In this document: positions 15,581-16,874 of the stretch, piece by piece
How the letters are laid out: each line of letters begins with the position of its first letter
Position numbering within the stretch: the first letter of the stretch is position 1
DNA from: CAYYAQ01 sp964469555
GTDB lineage: Bacteria; Planctomycetota; UBA1135; UBA2386
NCBI GenBank assembly: GCA_964469555.1
Contig: CAYYAQ010000114.1
Span: 1-16,874, forward strand
Direction of reading: 5' to 3'
DNA length: 16,874 bases
Notes under the pieces: model-generated
The model's database searches: none
What the model saw: the letters and a program-made list of their open reading frames with translations, nothing else
Told to the model about the DNA's origin: nothing
Translations under genes and position numbers: made by a program

Positions 15581-16647
15581 GACACCCTCCGCGCGCTGCC
15601 CTGTTGCAGCCTGGCCGAGAGGACCCGGACGTCGTGAAGGAGTGCTTCGGCGGTGTGCCGCGGCCCGATGCCGTGGCCGACGTGGACGCGGGATTCCCCG
15701 CTCGAGAGCTCGTATGTGTAGACGACGTGTGTCGGTGGCACGGCGAGCACCGACGAGCGGGAGACCGCTTCGTATGATACCTGCAGTGCGCCACCCGGTC
15801 GGGCGCGCGCGACGAGACGCGTCGTGGATCCGGCTTGGAACCGACGCCGCAACGTATCGACAGCGAGGCCGGTCAGATGCTCCCGCCGCACGTCATCAAC
15901 GCAGACGTCCCGCTGCCACAACGCGCGGACGACGGCGATGAGTTTCGTCGCTGCGTCGGCGCCAGAGAGATCGAGCTCAGGATCTGGTTCGAGAACCCCT
16001 TTCTCCTGCGCCCGTCGAATGCCGTCTTCGATCGACCCGCCGCGCTCGACGGTCTCGATCACGGCCGTTGTCGAAGCGTTGCCGACGATGATGATCTCGC
16101 GGCACTCTCGGCGAAGCTCGCTGAGTTCACTCCGCAACGCCGCTCCGGTCCCGCCGAGTGCGGCGTGGAAACCGACACGGTCGCGGTTGCGCTGTGCGAG
16201 GAGGTCCTGCGCCGCCAGACAGAGCGCGTCCTTCGACGCCAGCGCGATCCGCTTGCCGCGGTTCAACACGCGCAGGTTGCGGCGGACGGCGGCTGCGCCG
16301 TCCAGCCCGGTCGGCGTCGCGTCGACGACGACGTCCGCGTCGACCAGGTCGATGGCGAGGTCCACGGGCAACGACTCGGCGTTGGGGACATCTCGCAGGC
16401 GGCCGTGTCTGGCCTTCAGTTCGGCCAGCGCGGTGGGATCCAGACCATCCCGGGCGTGCAGCGTGGCACTCGTGTCGGTGATTCCGACGAGGCGGAAGGA
16501 GGTGTCAGGCAACAGCCGCAAGAATGCCTGTCCGACCTGTCCCGGCCCCACGAGGTGGATGGTGGTCGGCGAGGTGCCGGACGTGCAGAAGGGTTCCCCG
16601 ACGCTGGTGTCGGCGGCTGTGTCGAACAATGGAACGGTGTCGGTCAT
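15577..16647 (-). CDS. hom: homoserine dehydrogenase, single-domain type without ACT
   Basis: The product (356 residues) reduces aspartate semialdehyde to homoserine with NAD(P)H. A Rossmann motif LVGPGQVGQAF is at 32-42. Other family elements are SKDAL with K139, VGNASTTAVIETV (188-200), and the catalytic loop LEPDPELDLSGADAATK (219-235), with D226, D231 and K235 matching the conserved acidic and lysine residues. The C-terminal part ends without an ACT domain and there is no aspartokinase fusion, so classical allosteric feedback is probably absent. This fits control by the riboswitch instead. The ATG at 16647 has GGAG seven bases upstream. A TTG at 16728 would extend the frame 27 codons into the riboswitch expression platform and was rejected. 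Its stop overlaps the metX start. The symbol is by function. Confidence 0.92.
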   Translation of the reverse strand: MTDTVPLFDTAADTSVGEPFCTSGTSPTTIHLVGPGQVGQAFLRLLPDTSFRLVGITDTSATLHARDGLDPTALAELKARHGRLRDVPNAESLPVDLAIDLVDADVVVDATPTGLDGAAAVRRNLRVLNRGKRIALASKDALCLAAQDLLAQRNRDRVGFHAALGGTGAALRSELSELRRECREIIIVGNASTTAVIETVERGGSIEDGIRRAQEKGVLEPDPELDLSGADAATKLIAVVRALWQRDVCVDDVRREHLTGLAVDTLRRRFQAGSTTRLVARARPGGALQVSYEAVSRSSVLAVPPTHVVYTYELSSGESRVHVGHGIGPRHTAEALLHDVRVLSARLQQGSARRVS

Positions 16648-16650
16648 GCC

Positions 16651-16694
16651 GGTTCTCCGAGATTCTGTGGATGGAATGTTCTGGTCGGAGAACC
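16651..16694 (-). promoter_or_regulatory. Shine-Dalgarno-sequestering hairpin of the met leader
   Basis: On the reverse strand GGTTCTCCGA (16694-16685) and TCGGAGAACC (16660-16651) are perfect 10-bp reverse complements around a 24-base loop. The 3' arm contains the GGAG Shine-Dalgarno (16658-16655) of the homoserine dehydrogenase ATG at 16647. A competing local stem, CTGGT/ACCAG (16696-16692 with 16685-16681), uses part of the 5' arm and would free the site. No T-run follows, so the expression platform appears to act on translation rather than termination. Confidence 0.75.
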
Positions 16695-16708
16695 AGGGGT
16701 GCCTCGAG

Positions 16709-16748
16709 GAGTCCAATTGCCGCCTCAAACCCGAGGACTACTGGACTC
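16709..16748 (-). promoter_or_regulatory. alternative helix competing with riboswitch P1
   Basis: GAGTCCA (16748-16742) can pair with TGGACTC (16715-16709) over 7 perfect base pairs. Its first three bases are the last three of the riboswitch P1 3' strand, so this helix and full P1 exclude each other. A small CCTC/GAGG hairpin (16736-16733 with 16726-16723) fits inside. It is a candidate ligand-free switch helix. How it connects to the downstream sequestering stem is not clear by eye. Confidence 0.5.
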
Positions 16749-16849
16749 ATCTTTCGGCAGCCAGCTGGCCTCCGCGGGAATTAGCACCTGCCGTCTTGCG
16801 GTGGTTGCTCCAGCTTCAAAGGGCCCGTCCCTCAGCTGGTCTGGATGAG
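16746..16849 (-). promoter_or_regulatory. S-box (SAM-I class) riboswitch upstream of hom-metX-metB
   Basis: The reverse-strand leader matches the S-box core in order. The P1 strand is CTCATC (16849-16844). P2 is CCAGCT/AGCTGG, with the GAGGGAC kink-turn element and GGGCCC loop, followed by TTTGAAGC and GCAACC. The P3 arm ends in the conserved GGTGCTAATTCC. P4 is CGGAGGCC/GGCTGCCG. GAAA follows, then GATGAG (16751-16746), which pairs perfectly with CTCATC. This class binds S-adenosylmethionine and shuts down methionine biosynthesis genes, which fits the three genes downstream. The aptamer end lies about 100 bases from the start codon, leaving room for the translational expression platform. An AT-rich patch TAAATAT (16865-16859) just upstream could belong to the promoter. 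The related SAM-IV class has a similar core and was not strictly excluded. Confidence 0.92.
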
Positions 16850-16874
16850 TTGACCCCCATATTTAGAGGCGTAG

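Noticed and set aside
16648..16728. TTG start at 16728 extending homoserine dehydrogenase by 27 residues
   Set aside because: It would place coding sequence over the riboswitch expression platform. The ATG at 16647 has a proper GGAG and gives the normal N-terminus.

Overview
This is a high-GC, densely coding bacterial segment with ten full-length genes, one gene cut by the left edge and one doubtful small gene. The gene repertoire points to Planctomycetota or a close relative, but this is an inference from protein architecture and no taxonomic marker is present. The clues are a secreted M14 carboxypeptidase and a CotH/lamin-tail protein that seem to end in the same C-terminal beta-type domain, a TMTC-like membrane/TPR protein, LysM and SMP-30 lipoproteins, and a HisRS with eukaryote/archaea-like active-site motifs.

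Left part (1-9012), envelope and secreted functions. A polysaccharide deacetylase (minus strand, cut by the edge) is divergent from a secreted zinc carboxypeptidase. A perfect 10-bp dyad and a possible promoter lie between them. The carboxypeptidase is followed on the same strand by a multi-spanning TMTC-like/TPR protein and an RlmN/Cfr-family radical SAM rRNA methyltransferase. Converging on these from the minus strand are a LysM lipoprotein and a large secreted CotH-like protein.

Middle part (9138-13125). A SAM-dependent methyltransferase fused to a degenerate Trm112-like domain and an unknown C-terminal domain stands alone on the plus strand. It converges with hisS and a gluconolactonase-like lipoprotein gene, which overlap by GTGA on the minus strand. 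Upstream of hisS is a roughly 300-bp gap. It holds a strong GC-rich hairpin and a short coding-like frame that continues, in phase, past the metB stop codon.

Right part (13386-16874), methionine operon. Homoserine dehydrogenase, a MetX-type homoserine O-acyltransferase and cystathionine gamma-synthase are translationally coupled (ATGA and TGATG overlaps). Together they convert aspartate semialdehyde through homoserine and acyl-homoserine to cystathionine. The leader carries a clear S-box (SAM-I class) riboswitch. Downstream of the aptamer a perfect 10-bp inverted repeat buries the Shine-Dalgarno of the first gene, so SAM probably represses translation initiation. This leader is the best-supported regulatory system in the window. 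I saw no CRISPR array, insertion sequence, tRNA or rRNA.
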